Source of the DNA: Anopheles merus
Taxonomy: Eukaryota; Arthropoda; Insecta; Diptera; Culicidae
Direction of reading: 5' to 3'
DNA length: 64,000 bases
Assembly: GCF_017562075.2 (NCBI RefSeq)
Contig: NC_054081.1
Coordinates: 1,676,834-1,740,833, forward strand
Below the pieces are notes generated by a model. The model did not search any database. It worked only from the letters and a program-made list of their open reading frames with translations, and had not been told where the DNA came from. A program made the position numbers and the translations under genes. Shown here piece by piece: positions 1 through 11,457 of this stretch (position 1 is the stretch's first letter; every line of letters begins with the position of its first letter).

Positions 1-1975
1 GATGGCATGTGCCACATCATAGAAAGGGTTAATACGATTTATGTGTTTATGCTCGTAAAGCGTTTTCTATGATGTAGTACCGTTCAGTAAGGCATCGAAG
101 TGTCTCAGTATTTGGAGTGTCGTAGAATATTGGTTTGGAAATGTTGATTAAAAAATGTAAGTTAATTGACGGCATCGTGACTGAGTGTTAGTTTGAACTT
201 CGAGAAGACACGACGGATGAACTCTGATGCAATGTGCTACATTACAGAAAGTCCCTCAACGATGTAATTGCTATTATTCTTTGGTGGTTTTCTGTAATGC
301 AGTACTTTTCATTGATGCGCAAACCGTGTAGGTACCGTTCAGTAAGACATCGGAGTGTCTCAGTATTGGAAGTGTCGTAGAATATTGGTTTTGGAATGGT
401 GATCGTGACTGAGTGTTAGTGTAAACTTGGAGAAGACACAACGGATCAACTCTGATGGCATGTGCCACATCATAGAAAGGGTTAATACGATTTATGTGTT
501 TATGCTCGTAAAGCGTTTTCTATGATGTAGTACCGTTCAGTAAGGCATCGAAGTGTCTCAGTATTTGAAGTGTCGTAGAATATTGGTTTGGAAATGTTGA
601 TTAAAAGATGTAAGTTAATTGACGGCATCGTGACTGCGTGTTAGTTTGAACTTCGAGAAGACACAACGGATGAACTCTGATGCAATGTGCTACATTACAG
701 AAAGTCCCTCAACGATGTAATTGCTATTATTCTTTGGTGATTTTCTGTAATGCAGTACCTTTCATTGATGCGTCAACCGTGTAGTACCGTTCATTAAGGC
801 ATCAAAGTGTCTCAGTATTGGAAGTGTCGTAGAATATTGGTTTTGGAATGGTGATCGTGACTGAGTGTTAGTGTAAACTTGGAGAAGACACAACGGATCA
901 ACTCTGATGGCATGTGCCACATCATAGAAAGGGTTAATACGATTTATGTGTTTATGCTCGTAAGGCACTTTCTATGATGTAGTACCGTTCAGTAAGACAT
1001 CGCAGTATCTCTCAGTACTTGAAGTGTCGTAGAATATTGGTTTGGAAATGTTGATTAAAAGATGTAAGTTAATTGACGGCATCGTGACTGCGTGTTAGTT
1101 TGAACTTCGAGAAGACACAACGGATGAACTCTGATGCAATGTGCTACATTACAGAAAGTCCCTCAACGATGTAATTGCTATTATTCTTTGGTGATTTTCT
1201 GTAATGCAGTACCTTTCATTGATGCGTCAACCGTGTAATACCGTTCATTAAGGCATCGAAGAGTCTTAGTATTTGAAGTGTCGTAGAATATTGGTTTTGG
1301 AATGGTGATCGTGACTGAGTGTAGTGTAAACTTGGAGAAGACACGACGGATGAACTCTGATGGCATGTGCCACATCATAGAAAGGGTTAATACGATTTAT
1401 GTGTTTATGCTCGTAAAGCGTTTTCTATGATGTAGTACCGTTCAGTAAGACATCGCAGTATCTCTCAGTACTTGAAGTGTCGTAGAATATTGGTTTGGAA
1501 ATGTTGATTAAAAAATGTAAGTTAATTGACGGCATCGTGACTGCGTGTTAGTTTGAACTTCGAGAAGACACAACGGATGAACTCTGATGCAATGTGCTAC
1601 ATTACAGAAAGTCCCTCAACGATGTAATTGCTATTATTCTTTGGTGATTTTCTGTAATGCAGTACCTTTCCTTGATGCGCCAACCGTGTAAGTACCGTTC
1701 AGTAAGACATCGGAGTGTCTCAGTTTTGGAAGTGTCCTAGAATATTGGTGTGGAAATGGTGATCGTGACTGACCGTTAGTTTGAACTTTGAGAAGACACG
1801 ACGGATGAACTCTGATGGCATGTGCCACATCATAGAAAGGGTTAATACGATTTATGTGTTTATGCTCGTAAAGCGTTTTCTATGATGTAGTACCGTTCAG
1901 TAAGGCATCGAAGTGTCTCAGTATTTGAAGTGTCGTAGAATATTGGTTTGGGAATGTTGATTCGAAAATGTAAGT
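1..1975. repeat. Satellite array, ~453 bp dimeric higher-order unit
   Basis: The phrase GATGGCATGTGCCACATC recurs at 1, 454, 906, 1359 and 1814, a period of 452-455 bp, so just over four units are present and the array probably continues off the left edge. Each unit is a dimer of two related halves (~225 and ~228 bp). The second half starts GATGCAATGTGCTAC (first at 226). Halves share the stretch from TAGTACCGTTCAGTAAG to GTGACTG(A/C)GTG and differ by insertions. Each half opens with an inverted repeat, ACATCATAGAAA with TTTCTATGATGT in one and ACATTACAGAAA with TTTCTGTAATGC in the other. The small repeated ORFs on the - strand are a by-product of the repeat and are not called as genes. Confidence 0.95.
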
Positions 1976-4106
1976 TTTATTTAACATAATATTTGTTCTT
2001 ATATGTTTGGTAGTGCTTCCGACGTAGGCAGTGCTCCCACAGCTCTGTCTGATCTTGTTTGGTTTATGGGCTCAGATTGTTGTAACACAGGGTAACAAGT
2101 TCGCCGGTTATCCAACTCTTGTTTTGTCTTCCGGTTCTTCCGCTTGCCTTCGAAGCAGGCTTCATTCAAAGCAGGCGTCAGGCGTGCCGGCATGATGTTG
2201 ACAAAGGTGGCGGATGTTGCACACTGAATCGGGTCGGTACACCAGCAGCTACCGTTGACGGCTACAAATCATTAAGTAATTAATTTGCCTCACTTTTAGA
2301 GTCACCTTGGTGTGGCTTGGTTTCTGTCTTAACTTTGTTTTATCGCTTTTAGGGGTTGTTATTCTGAAACAGTTTGCGATGAGTTCTTCTTCTAAACAAA
2401 TTGTCGATTTGAAGTAAATGTTTAGAAAACGATCTTTTTAAGATGTTCTTTAATACTTTCCAGTCTCTTCCAATGTTAGCTGTAAGATAGAAGCATGTGC
2501 ACCTACTGTAAGAGCAGTCGTTTAATCAATCTTGAATCTGCAACCTGTCAGATCTCTTTGATGCGTTTAATCCTTAACAACTTAACCACATTTTGAGCAA
2601 TCGTGCTCGCATAGCTCCCTCAACATGGCACCTTGTTATCATCCGTCAATATACCTGCACGGAAGATAAGGATGCTCGCAGAACCGGCAAATAGCAACAC
2701 GGCCCAAACGCGCTCGTTTGCGATTGTTCTTGAAGGAAACTGGCTGCTCGGCAAACTTCGCCTGGCGACGAAGACGTTGACGACGTGGGCGATTTGTCAC
2801 AAGCGCTCTTCCTGTGCAACCAAAATCCTTTCGGGTTGGTCCTCTGCCACGGCTCTCGCCCAACCATGCAGACTGGGGCGCCCATTTTCAGCGCAGATCA
2901 AACGGAAAATTACATTCCACCACGCTTTTTCTCGCTGCTCCACCACCACGATGATGTGGTTTTGTTTTTCCTGTACGCTCCCCATTACGGTGCTTAAAAG
3001 CGGTGCGCAACCGAAGGAGCTCGCTCTACTCGATTAGCTCGACTCCCTCGCGTTGCCCACCCGCCCCCGGAGATGAGTGTGGTGTGTGTGTGTGTGTGTG
3101 TCGTGCCCATTAAAAACCCCCAAGTGGAAAGCCGTTTCGCCGTTCGAGCGGAAAACGCGAATGAAGACGTTATTCGCGGTTCGACGATCGATTTGCGAGG
3201 TTTCTCCTCGCCGTTCCGCTCACACTTTGACCGCCGCCCGAACCGTTCTCCGTCAATGGGTTGCTGCAGCGCAGTAGTGTCTCCGGGTCGGGACGATTTT
3301 CCAACCGTGCAGGGAAAACGCTGCCGGTGGCCAAACCCGGACCCCGAGCGCTTGCCGTTGTTGCGCTTCGGCTCGCCCGACTGCTCGCCCTCGCTACGGG
3401 TACGCGTGCGACGAGGGCTAAGACAAGGGCAAACGATTTAACAGGTTTGAGGGGATGCGAGGGAGAGAAGCAAGAGAGTACCTCACCAAACAAAAAAAAA
3501 AAAAGAGCAAGTAGAAAGGGTTTAGCGGTGGAGTTGGGGGGCCTTTTTTTGTTCTTGTTTTTGGTCGCAACTGGTGCAGCACTCGAGCGGGCGCAATTGG
3601 GATGTGTGTAACGCGTCCGTGCTCGCCTTAGCTCTTGCGGCTCATTAACTTCGGATTTTCCACCGCCGAAACAAAACGCCCCGCCCGGTGGCCCTCCCCC
3701 ATCCCGATCCCACCGCGTCCGCGTGAGCCCGTGTGTGACTTCCAGCGGGGTGCGCTACTGTGTAACCGTCGGTCTGTCAGGTTGCCGAACCCGCAACAGT
3801 GTGTGTGCTTCTGCGGCGGATGCCAAAATATCTTTTTTGCTCGCAAGAGGTACGGTGCGCTTAGGGCAGCGTGGCAGTGTTGCATTGCCCTCGGTATGGG
3901 CTAATTGCAGGGGTTTTAGACAGACAAGTAAAGCGGGGACAAATCGAAATTGAAGGCATCTTTCGTCTGATGCTTCAAGGCAAAATCAAGCAGGTTAGAT
4001 GCACCTTTATTGCTGAGTTATAGTTTATATTATTTCAGGCCTGGAGTGTTGAAGAGGTATGAGTGAAAAACATGCTATCACGAAGACACTCCTACTAGTT
4101 CCAATA
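1976..4106. other. Intergenic, no gene recognised
   Basis: AT-rich sequence follows the satellite and turns GC-rich after about 2.6 kb. A TG microsatellite lies near 3077-3101 and short A or C runs are scattered. ORFs here are short, overlap in several frames and have no recognisable domain. A patch around 2010-2250 looks like old repeat sequence, but I could not assign it. Confidence 0.6.
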
Positions 4107-4114
4107 GACATGGC

Positions 4115-4901
4115 CAGAGCTGCAAAAATCACGAGATGTTCACCAACGGAAACAATGAACATATCCGTGGTAGCTTGATGCTCATTGCTGATACTCAATG
4201 AAAGTGCGTTATGACATGTCAAGCACGACATGTGAGGGCTTGAGTCAACCGCGATACTAAGCTTAATGACGTCACAAGCATAATCATGACTTTTTATGGC
4301 TGTAAACAGTGCTGCCAAATGCCACCGTTTCAGTCACCAAACACTCATGACTGAAACGAAATTGAAGTCAGCTCACGTACACAACTGAGATGATCAGTGA
4401 TGAGACTCAAACAGTTGGAGGATCAATCACATGCTTGGTGACATTATGTTTAGCACCCAACTCTTGATCACTCACTTGGTCACGACATTTTTGTTAGCGA
4501 TAAGTTTATAATCACTACAGCACCGTATATCTCCCACGACCAACGCGATTAATACCGACTGAAAATGTCGTGACTAAGTGACTGACAAAGTGTTGGTTTC
4601 CCACAATGTCACCAAGCATACGATGGTTGCACCAACTGGTTGAGGCTCACCTCTGATCATCGCAGTAGAGTTGTCATGACTTTGTCAGTGACCTTTTGCA
4701 AAACTAATTGCAGTCAAAAAAAAGTCATGACATAGTGACTGACCAAGCGATGGTGGCAAAAATGTCATGAAGCATGGATTGGTCACACCAACCGTTTTGA
4801 GTATCATCTCTGGTTATCACAATTGAGTATGTGACGCTGACATGGATTTTGTTTCAGTAAGATTTTTTTTATGACATTGACAGTAACATTTTGTAGCACT
4901 G
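4115..4901. mobile_element. Non-autonomous hAT-like MITE, copy 1
   Basis: The element begins CAGAGCTGCAAAAATCACG, and its other end, read on the opposite strand, begins CAGTGCTACAAAATGTTAC, giving imperfect terminal inverted repeats. It is flanked by an exact 8 bp direct repeat, GACATGGC, at 4107-4114 and 4902-4909. That is the target-site duplication length typical of the hAT superfamily. It has no transposase ORF. Internal copies of the end motif (for example CAGTGCTGCCAAATGCCAC at 4307) suggest nested or serial ends. A clearly related copy lies at about 34285-35090. Confidence 0.8.
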
Positions 4902-6865
4902 GACATGGCTCTGAATCGACCGAACTACAAAGAATACTCTCTAACGTTTGTGTGAAATGTTAGCTGATATCCTAGAGCACGAACAAGAAGACATCAGACA
5001 TATCAACGTGTGTCTGGCACCTGGTAGGACAATAAGATACGAGAGGATCCATTGGATTCCAGAATTGAAGTCACTTGTCTGAAACGCTTAAAAAAACCAC
5101 TAAAAATGACTTTGAATTCCCAATCGCGTTTGTTGTCCTACAGTAGGTGACATGCAAAATATTCGAAGTTATCACTACAACCCTAGATTTGAATATCTTG
5201 ATGAGACTTTCAGCTCCAGAAGCTGACATCTTCCAGAAACACCACCACTGACATCTCGCCAATTCTTGGCACCATGTTTTGCAAAGTAACGAAGGACTCT
5301 TTCTACATCAGGAGCGTAGTATCTGACAGTATTGAAAAAAAACCCGTAGGCAAACCCTGCAGCGGCCATTTATCCGTAGCTTTAGAAACAAGCAAGACCT
5401 GAGCGTACCGGACGGACGAAGTTCCCACCGCCAACTAGTTCGCTATTAAGATCCTTTTCCCATACCCCCTCTCTCTCTCTCACTCTCTCTCTCTCCCCAT
5501 GTGGCCAAGCGCGCACGTTCGGGACGTTTGCCTGCGTCCGCGAATGTTTGCACCGCATGCCATTACGGTTATTTTAATCTCGTCTCGACCTCAACGGCTA
5601 GATATCCTGCCCGCGGCCACGTCGCCAGACCCGCCGCTTGTCCAGCTAGGCCAACCTCATAGATCATGGTGCGTGCCTGCCCCGATGCGCCCCGGACGTT
5701 TCATCCATCCGTTCGCGGACGCTGCAGGGTTACGGTAGTTTGGCGCAACACAACGATCCTGATGACAGTTGATGGTACGCTGTCAACTTGTTGCAAAAGA
5801 TAAATATAATATGCCCCATTAGTGGCACCGTTCGAGCGGTCGTGATGGTTTCGATTTCTCCCATTTTCACGCCGTTCCTTTCTCTCTCTCTCTCTCTCGA
5901 CTGCTTTCTCTCTGCTGTTGGAGTAGTAGCAAAGTAAGACAAACAAAAAAAAAGGTAACGCAAATGCCCATCCGCTGAAATTGAGCGGAAACGCCACACA
6001 CACACAAACGGCACGAGCGTACGGGGCAGCTCGAAATGGTGCGCTGCCCGCAAAACTTATCAATCCGCCGAATAAAAGTCCTTCACACCGGGCGGGCCCC
6101 ACCCGGCAGCCGGCCAAGGAGATAATTAATTCGAGTGCGACACCCAGTGCCAGGGAGTTGCAGCGGCTGCCGGAGCGGTTGCTGGGCCATCAAGTCATGG
6201 GTGCATAATAATCAAATCATTTCATCCTCGGTGCATCGCAGCGACAGGACGGCGCAAATGGCCGGCCAAATTGGAAGCACACACACACGCGTACGTGTAG
6301 GAGCAAGGGTGACGGAGCACAAGATTGGATGGGACCACCCAATCGTTGGAGTATGGCCGTCGTACACCCGCTATTAGCAGCATCAAGAGCGCATCAAAGG
6401 GAAAGTTCTAACACAAAAACGCACGCCCAGCCTGGGGTGCGGGAGCAAAGGGAAGAAAAGAAAATGTTGGCCCCCGAAATGCTGCAATGATGATGCCTGC
6501 GACGCCTCTAGATGATATGCGTGCGTGATGCTGCAGTGAAGTGTGTACGAAAGCCTGCCCGTTTGTACTTTTGTGTCGTTCCTTTTTTTCGTTCGAGCTC
6601 ACCCATCCATGTTGGGGTTCGGCCCAAGCCACCCGGCAGGTCCAGCCAACGTTTGGGGGGAGAGGCGGGAAGGTCCCGAAACGGCCCTCTGCAACGTTTC
6701 GCTGCAAACGTGGTTACGGTTGGTTTTTTGCGTCTCTGAAGAGTGAAACATTTTACGCTTCCCTACATAATTTAGCATGAAAATTGTGTCCCCAGCAGCA
6801 TCCGCCCTTACTGCTTCTCGGCGTGGATATGAAGGGGTTGCGCTTTCGACCCCCTTTTGAGGTGG

Positions 6866-6896
<31 letters not shown>

Positions 6897-7832
6897 TCGA
6901 AAAGAAGGCAGAAAAGAAGGGAGAATAATAAAGGATGTTATTAGTGACTGTGTGCACCAAGCCAAAAACCCGACAGCACACACTCCACAAGCGATGAAAT
7001 GAAACAATGGCGCGTTGCGTGCTGCGTTTGAAGCGATACCGGAATGGAGGGCGGCAAAAGGTGACAAAAGAAGGTGGGAAGGAGAGGGGCGGAAGGTTTA
7101 AGAGCGTACAGGATAAAAGATAAAAGGGCCGAGGGTCGTGGAGGTGTTTTTAAAGGCAAACGTTCCCATCGCCACTGCGCGGCGCTCGAGTTAAAAGGTA
7201 CGCGTTGCCATGCAAGGAGCAAACATTTAGGCGCCTTTTTGAAGACAATTTGCATACGTTGGGGGCAAATTCGTTGCAAGCGTTGGAGGTGTTTTTGTAT
7301 GTGTCATTTTTTTGCAGCAAAGGTCGGTAAAACATCTCGCAAGAAAAGCACCACGTTTCACGCGAACAATGCTACTGCTGACTAATTGGGAGCTACTGTA
7401 TCGCCCATTGGGAACGAGCTTTAGTTGATTTACGTCATTTTCATTACGTCACTTTTGGACGCCTTCTTGTTACCTTTATACTTAGGGACACTGTTTATTG
7501 ACAGGAAAAACACTTTCGCCGGCATTTAGCGCCTAAAGTTATGCAATCTACTTAGCAAAATCTCCTTCCAACTGCATTATTAGGAGCTTGTTAAACAGAA
7601 GCTTTAAATCCGGATTGTGTGGAACGAGTGTGAGCACTGGAAGTGAAATGGCGCTTTATTCTCGCTTGTTTTCTTCTCTTTGGGCTTGTACCTCCAAGTT
7701 GGAACGCTGCCCCAAATCATAAGCATAACCGGAAGTTCAAATAAAGCGACACAGCCCCGTACACTCGTATCTGGAGATCTTAAAGAATGCTTCTGCACAG
7801 CCTTCCAGCGTGCTAGCGGTAGTGCTGCTGCG

Positions 7833-7834
<2 letters not shown>

Positions 7835-7893
<59 letters not shown>
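7835..7893. repeat. (AC)n microsatellite
   Basis: An uninterrupted dinucleotide run of 59 bp, the longest perfect microsatellite in the window. It creates open frames of alternating Cys/Val or Thr/His on both strands, which should not be annotated as genes. Confidence 0.95.
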
Positions 7894-7897
<4 letters not shown>

Positions 7898-8280
7898 CCT
7901 GGCATCTAGTAGCTGCCGGCGTGCGTTGCTACCTTCCCTAGGAGTGGACTAACGAGCGGCACGGCAAAAAAGGGGTTAAAAAAGAAGAAGGCACAAATTT
8001 GGGTGAGCAAAACCAACCAAAAAAAAAAAGGACCATCCATGTAAGGAAACGGCAATATGTGGGGGACGGAACAAGTGGGGGGGGGGAACAAATCAAAGGC
8101 AATTTCTAACCATACCGAGCTCGGTAAAAAACATTGGAAGAAAATATTTAAACGAACCCACACACACACACACACACACCCAACCGAACTGGTGGGGAGT
8201 GGTACACGCACGCACGCACGCACGCACGTGTCAATTTGCAGGCATGAAGGATGCATTGCCTGCCGCCCCCTCCTTTCCCT

Positions 8281-8297
8281 CCCCCCCCCCCCCCCCC
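8281..8297. repeat. Poly-C tract
   Basis: Seventeen consecutive C bases. Similar runs occur at 40583-40597 and 45238-45256. They are prone to length errors in sequencing and replication. Confidence 0.9.
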
Positions 8298-10280
8298 AGA
8301 GCAAGTCCTTGGCCCAGCCCACCGCTTGTCGGCCATCAAACGTGCGGGAAAAACGGAAAGCGAAAGCGTTTTGTAGCGCAGCTGAAAGAGATTATGTCCT
8401 CTCCAGTGATCATTACGCTTCACTGCCTTCCTACATGTGTGTGTGTGTGTGTGCATCCTTAAACAGACAGGCAGGATATACGCTTCGCAAAGGGGCAGTG
8501 AAAAGGGGGTATGGAGACCGTGGAGGGCAGGGGGAAGGCTCGGAAAAATGAAATATCCTTACCTTTCCTTCCTGGTTCCTGTGGGGGGGGAGAGCGCCAC
8601 GAAACCACTGGGATAGCCGATGATGACGACGTAAGCAGCGTAAGGAGAGGGTAAAGCGAGGAAGATTTTATAACCACACACACACACACACGTACGTAGC
8701 TACCCTAAAGGAAATGGGAAAAATCGTAACCGTCTTCTGGGCTGATAAAAAATGAGTTACACCGAGGGTGACATTTTCTCCGGCCGGCTGAGCGAGGCCC
8801 CGGGAATGGTAAATTTTATTACACACCATCTCTCGCCCTCATCACCCCCCTCCCCCTCCTTCACCAGCCTCATGTCGCCCTGTATCAGCTCTGGCAGGCA
8901 GGCACATTTTAGTAGTGCAAACGCTGCGCCGCTACGATATGATTGCTTCGCCGATTGGATTGCCAGGCATTGATTGAGAGGCAAATTTTTGAAAAAAGAA
9001 AATGACTTTTCCTTTGGTGGGGAAGCAGCGACCTTCGTTTGCTATGTTTTCTTGCACTCTTTGGCTCGCTGCTGTTAATTAGACGAAATGTTTCAAACGT
9101 TAAGACTGAGCCTTGAGTTGGCATGCCAAAGCTGACTACAAAAGAAACGTTTTCCTCCCGGCCGAACTTCCAGCGCACCCACGTGGCAGGTGTGGATGGC
9201 GCGAAGCGTACCGCCAGCCAGCAGGGCAGGAAATTACAATTCCCTTCCCGCCACCACTGTGCTCTGCTGACGGTTTTTTTTTTTATTATTCGGTCTCCTT
9301 CCCTTCCTCACCCTACTTCCGGTGTCAACTCCAACACACACGCGCGCGCTCACGCCGGAAGTATTAGAAAATTTGAATTTTTCAATTACCGCTCCCGATG
9401 CGCTTTTTATCCGGCGTGTGATTGAGTGACCAAGCCACCAGCGAACGAGCGACGGGTGTGCGCGTGTGTCATGAGGCTGTGGTGGTGAGGGGGAAGGGAA
9501 GGTGAGTTGTTTCCGGGAGCTGCTGCTGCAAGAAGCACACCACGCCCGCGGCACGGATGCGATTCCAAATTCGCTCAACGGCAATAATTCATTCTGTCCC
9601 GGACCACGGCCGCCTCCACCGTCATCGTCACTGGTGCATTCAGATAAATGCATCGGTTTGAAAATTACATTCCTTGCCGTTTCCCGTTTGGGCCCGGTAC
9701 TGGTTCTGGAGGCCGTCCGGGAGCTGTGCGAGGAAGTCCCGTGGACATGAGTTATTATCTTACGTGCCGAACAGTGTAAATCGACGGGTTTGGGGTGTGA
9801 AATTGCGATGGGATGAGTGTGCCCCCCGACGGTTGAAATTCCACCTCCATGTCCCAGCTCATCTAATCCATTGCGGGCTTATGATATATTTTCTGAAATA
9901 AACTATTTTTTATTCGATGTCGGTTATTAACTCATCAGATGGAAAATCATTAGCATCATTTTATTATAAAAAAAAGAAATTATAGATATGTTTTATGGCA
10001 AACTAATCTAAAATGCTTTAGACTATATTGTACACAGCCTTGCATGCAAATCTGCAAAGTAACCGACGTAACCGTTGGTCGACGTAACGATTGCACGTTT
10101 GGAAGAGTTGATGGTAAAACATAAAACTTGAAGCAGCTTGAAGGTTCCATCTAGTGTTGTGTTACATGAACCTTTCGTCGAGATTCATTGATATGCAACT
10201 TCAGCGATTCTCGAATCGAATATCCAAAGATTTACGAATCTTTATGCATGGATCTTAAAAAAAACCATGAATCTCCAGAG

Positions 10281-10718
10281 TAGTGGTGGGAGCCCAGAAT
10301 CGGAACCTACTGGATTCCGATCCCGTGTTTGGAATCAATTTCGGAGCCAATTCCGATGCTGGAATCAATTTCGGAGCCGATTCCGGAGTAGGAATAATTG
10401 AAATACGAAGTTTCAGATGCGAAATCAGAACGGGAATCTTCATGAGAATAAATCGATTACAAATAAATTTTGATTCCTTGTGCAAGCTTCCTTTCGAAGC
10501 TGATTCTGAGTTCGGAGTCAATTTCGATTCCAAAGTCAATTCTAGAGCCAATTCCGGAACCGATTCCGGAGCCGATTCCAATTCCAGAGCCAATTCCGAT
10601 TCCGGAGCAGATTCGATTTTGGAAGCTGATTCCGGATCCACTATTCGGAATCGATTCCAGAAAACTGCGGAGCAAGTCGGAATTCATTCCGACGAAAACT
10701 TCATTTCCCTCATCACTA
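10281..10718. mobile_element. MITE with 8 bp target duplication and internal GGAATC-type repeats
   Basis: The element starts TAGTGGTGGGAGCC, and its far end read on the other strand starts TAGTGATGAGGG, forming short terminal inverted repeats. It lies between exact copies of CTCCAGAG at 10273-10280 and 10719-10726, an 8 bp duplication as expected for hAT elements. Nearly the whole interior is a degenerate array of GGAATC / GATTCC-like hexamers. Because the repeats are multiples of three and poor in stop codons, both strands carry ORFs over 125 codons rich in Ser, Asn, Glu or Ile. These are artefacts. Confidence 0.75.
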
Positions 10719-10726
10719 CTCCAGAG

Positions 10727-11145
10727 ATCTATAAATATTCATAAATATCCAAAGATTCATGAATATTTGAACATCTCTGATCTGAGATATGAAAAAATAT
10801 GTTTTTTAAACGTGTTTTACATAAATATTTTAAATCTTTCTAGCAAAAAGTGTGGGAGAAGAAGCATTCAATAGAATAATAAATCGACTTTGGTAGCCTA
10901 AGAATTCCGAAAACGATACAAGTAGAACATCGGCAATGGTGAATGCATATTATTATCGTTTTTGTAAGTGGGTCAATACTAATGGGATCCGGAAAAAAGT
11001 AATAATTTGTTACGATTATTAAAACAGGTTAATATATTCTGCAGGTGTTACGGAACTACTGAATGATGCCTTCTAAACTGAAAACATCATCACTGTTTAA
11101 CAAATTGCATACATCTAGGCGCTCCCAAGCAACGCTGCTTGAAAA
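10727..11145. other. Intergenic, AT-rich, nothing recognised
   Basis: Contains short imperfect palindromes of the type AAATATTCATAAATAT and ATTCATGAATATTTG next to the MITE. No gene, RNA or further repeat boundary was recognised. Confidence 0.6.
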
Positions 11146-11457
11146 ATGTTATTATTTTATGTGCTAATCACAATAGTCAGCATTTCACAAGCTAATGGAA
11201 AGTTCCAAGCTAACCAACAGTTTGGTGGCCGATTTTTCCTCCGCATACCTAAAATAAGCCCATTTTCGGGGCGCCCGGACGGGCCCACTGTGCGAGTCTA
11301 TATCAAAACAAACAAAGCGAAGCGAAAACGTCATCTTTGTCGACGCCAGCAGCGCGCTGTTGGTGGGAAGCGGCCACCACTGACGTTAGCAGCAGTTGAC
11401 AGCGGGCGCACGATCCGCGGACGAGGATCAGCCGGTCCCGGTGCACGTTTGTTGTGA
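11146..11457 (+). CDS. Hypothetical small secreted-peptide-like ORF
   Basis: A 103-codon ORF with a true ATG in an acceptable context (GAAAAATGT). The first 18 residues, MLLFYVLITIVSISQANG, look like a signal peptide. Ten residues later comes FFLRIPKISPFSGR, preceded by GGR and followed by a Gly-Arg pair, the layout of an amidated neuropeptide. The core loosely resembles ecdysis-triggering-hormone peptides (pattern FFxKxxKxxPRx-amide) but lacks the Pro-Arg-x-amide end needed by that family. Downstream residues are basic (KAKRKR) and low in complexity. I see no splice donor inside the ORF. It lies about 0.8 kb upstream of ALG12 on the same strand. It may be a chance ORF or part of the ALG12 upstream region, so the call is weak. 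Confidence 0.25.
   Translation: MLLFYVLITIVSISQANGKFQANQQFGGRFFLRIPKISPFSGRPDGPTVRVYIKTNKAKRKRHLCRRQQRAVGGKRPPLTLAAVDSGRTIRGRGSAGPGARLL

Larger units (their letters stand above)
4910..10272. other. Intergenic, microsatellite-rich, no gene recognised
   Basis: No ORF here has a recognisable domain or coherent splice pattern. The stretch holds many simple repeats: CT near 5468-5496, AC at 6867-6896, a 59 bp AC run at 7835-7893, AC at 8158-8179, GCAC at about 8204-8228, a 17-base C run at 8281-8297, TG near 8436-8452 and AC near 8673-8691. Apparent proteins made of CVCV or THTH are translations of these runs. Confidence 0.7.

Noticed and set aside
274..1828. Repeated ~64-codon ORFs beginning MAHAIRV on the - strand
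   Set aside because: They recur once per satellite unit, start with GTG rather than ATG, and vary in step with the repeat; no sign of coding selection.
1..1975. CRISPR-like repeat-spacer array
   Set aside because: The repeat unit is hundreds of bases, has no unique spacers, and the genome is eukaryotic.
7835..7893. Cys/Val and Thr/His repeat proteins
   Set aside because: Direct translation of the AC microsatellite; the same applies to other CVCV or THTH ORFs in the window.
8752..8973. ORF starting MSYTEGDIFSGRLSEAPG
   Set aside because: It has an ATG and a coding-like start but soon becomes Ser/Pro low-complexity sequence, with no conserved domain or splice context.
10255..10744. ORFs of 128-153 codons on both strands, rich in Ser, Asn, Glu and Ile
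   Set aside because: Translation of a stop-poor hexamer repeat inside a MITE.
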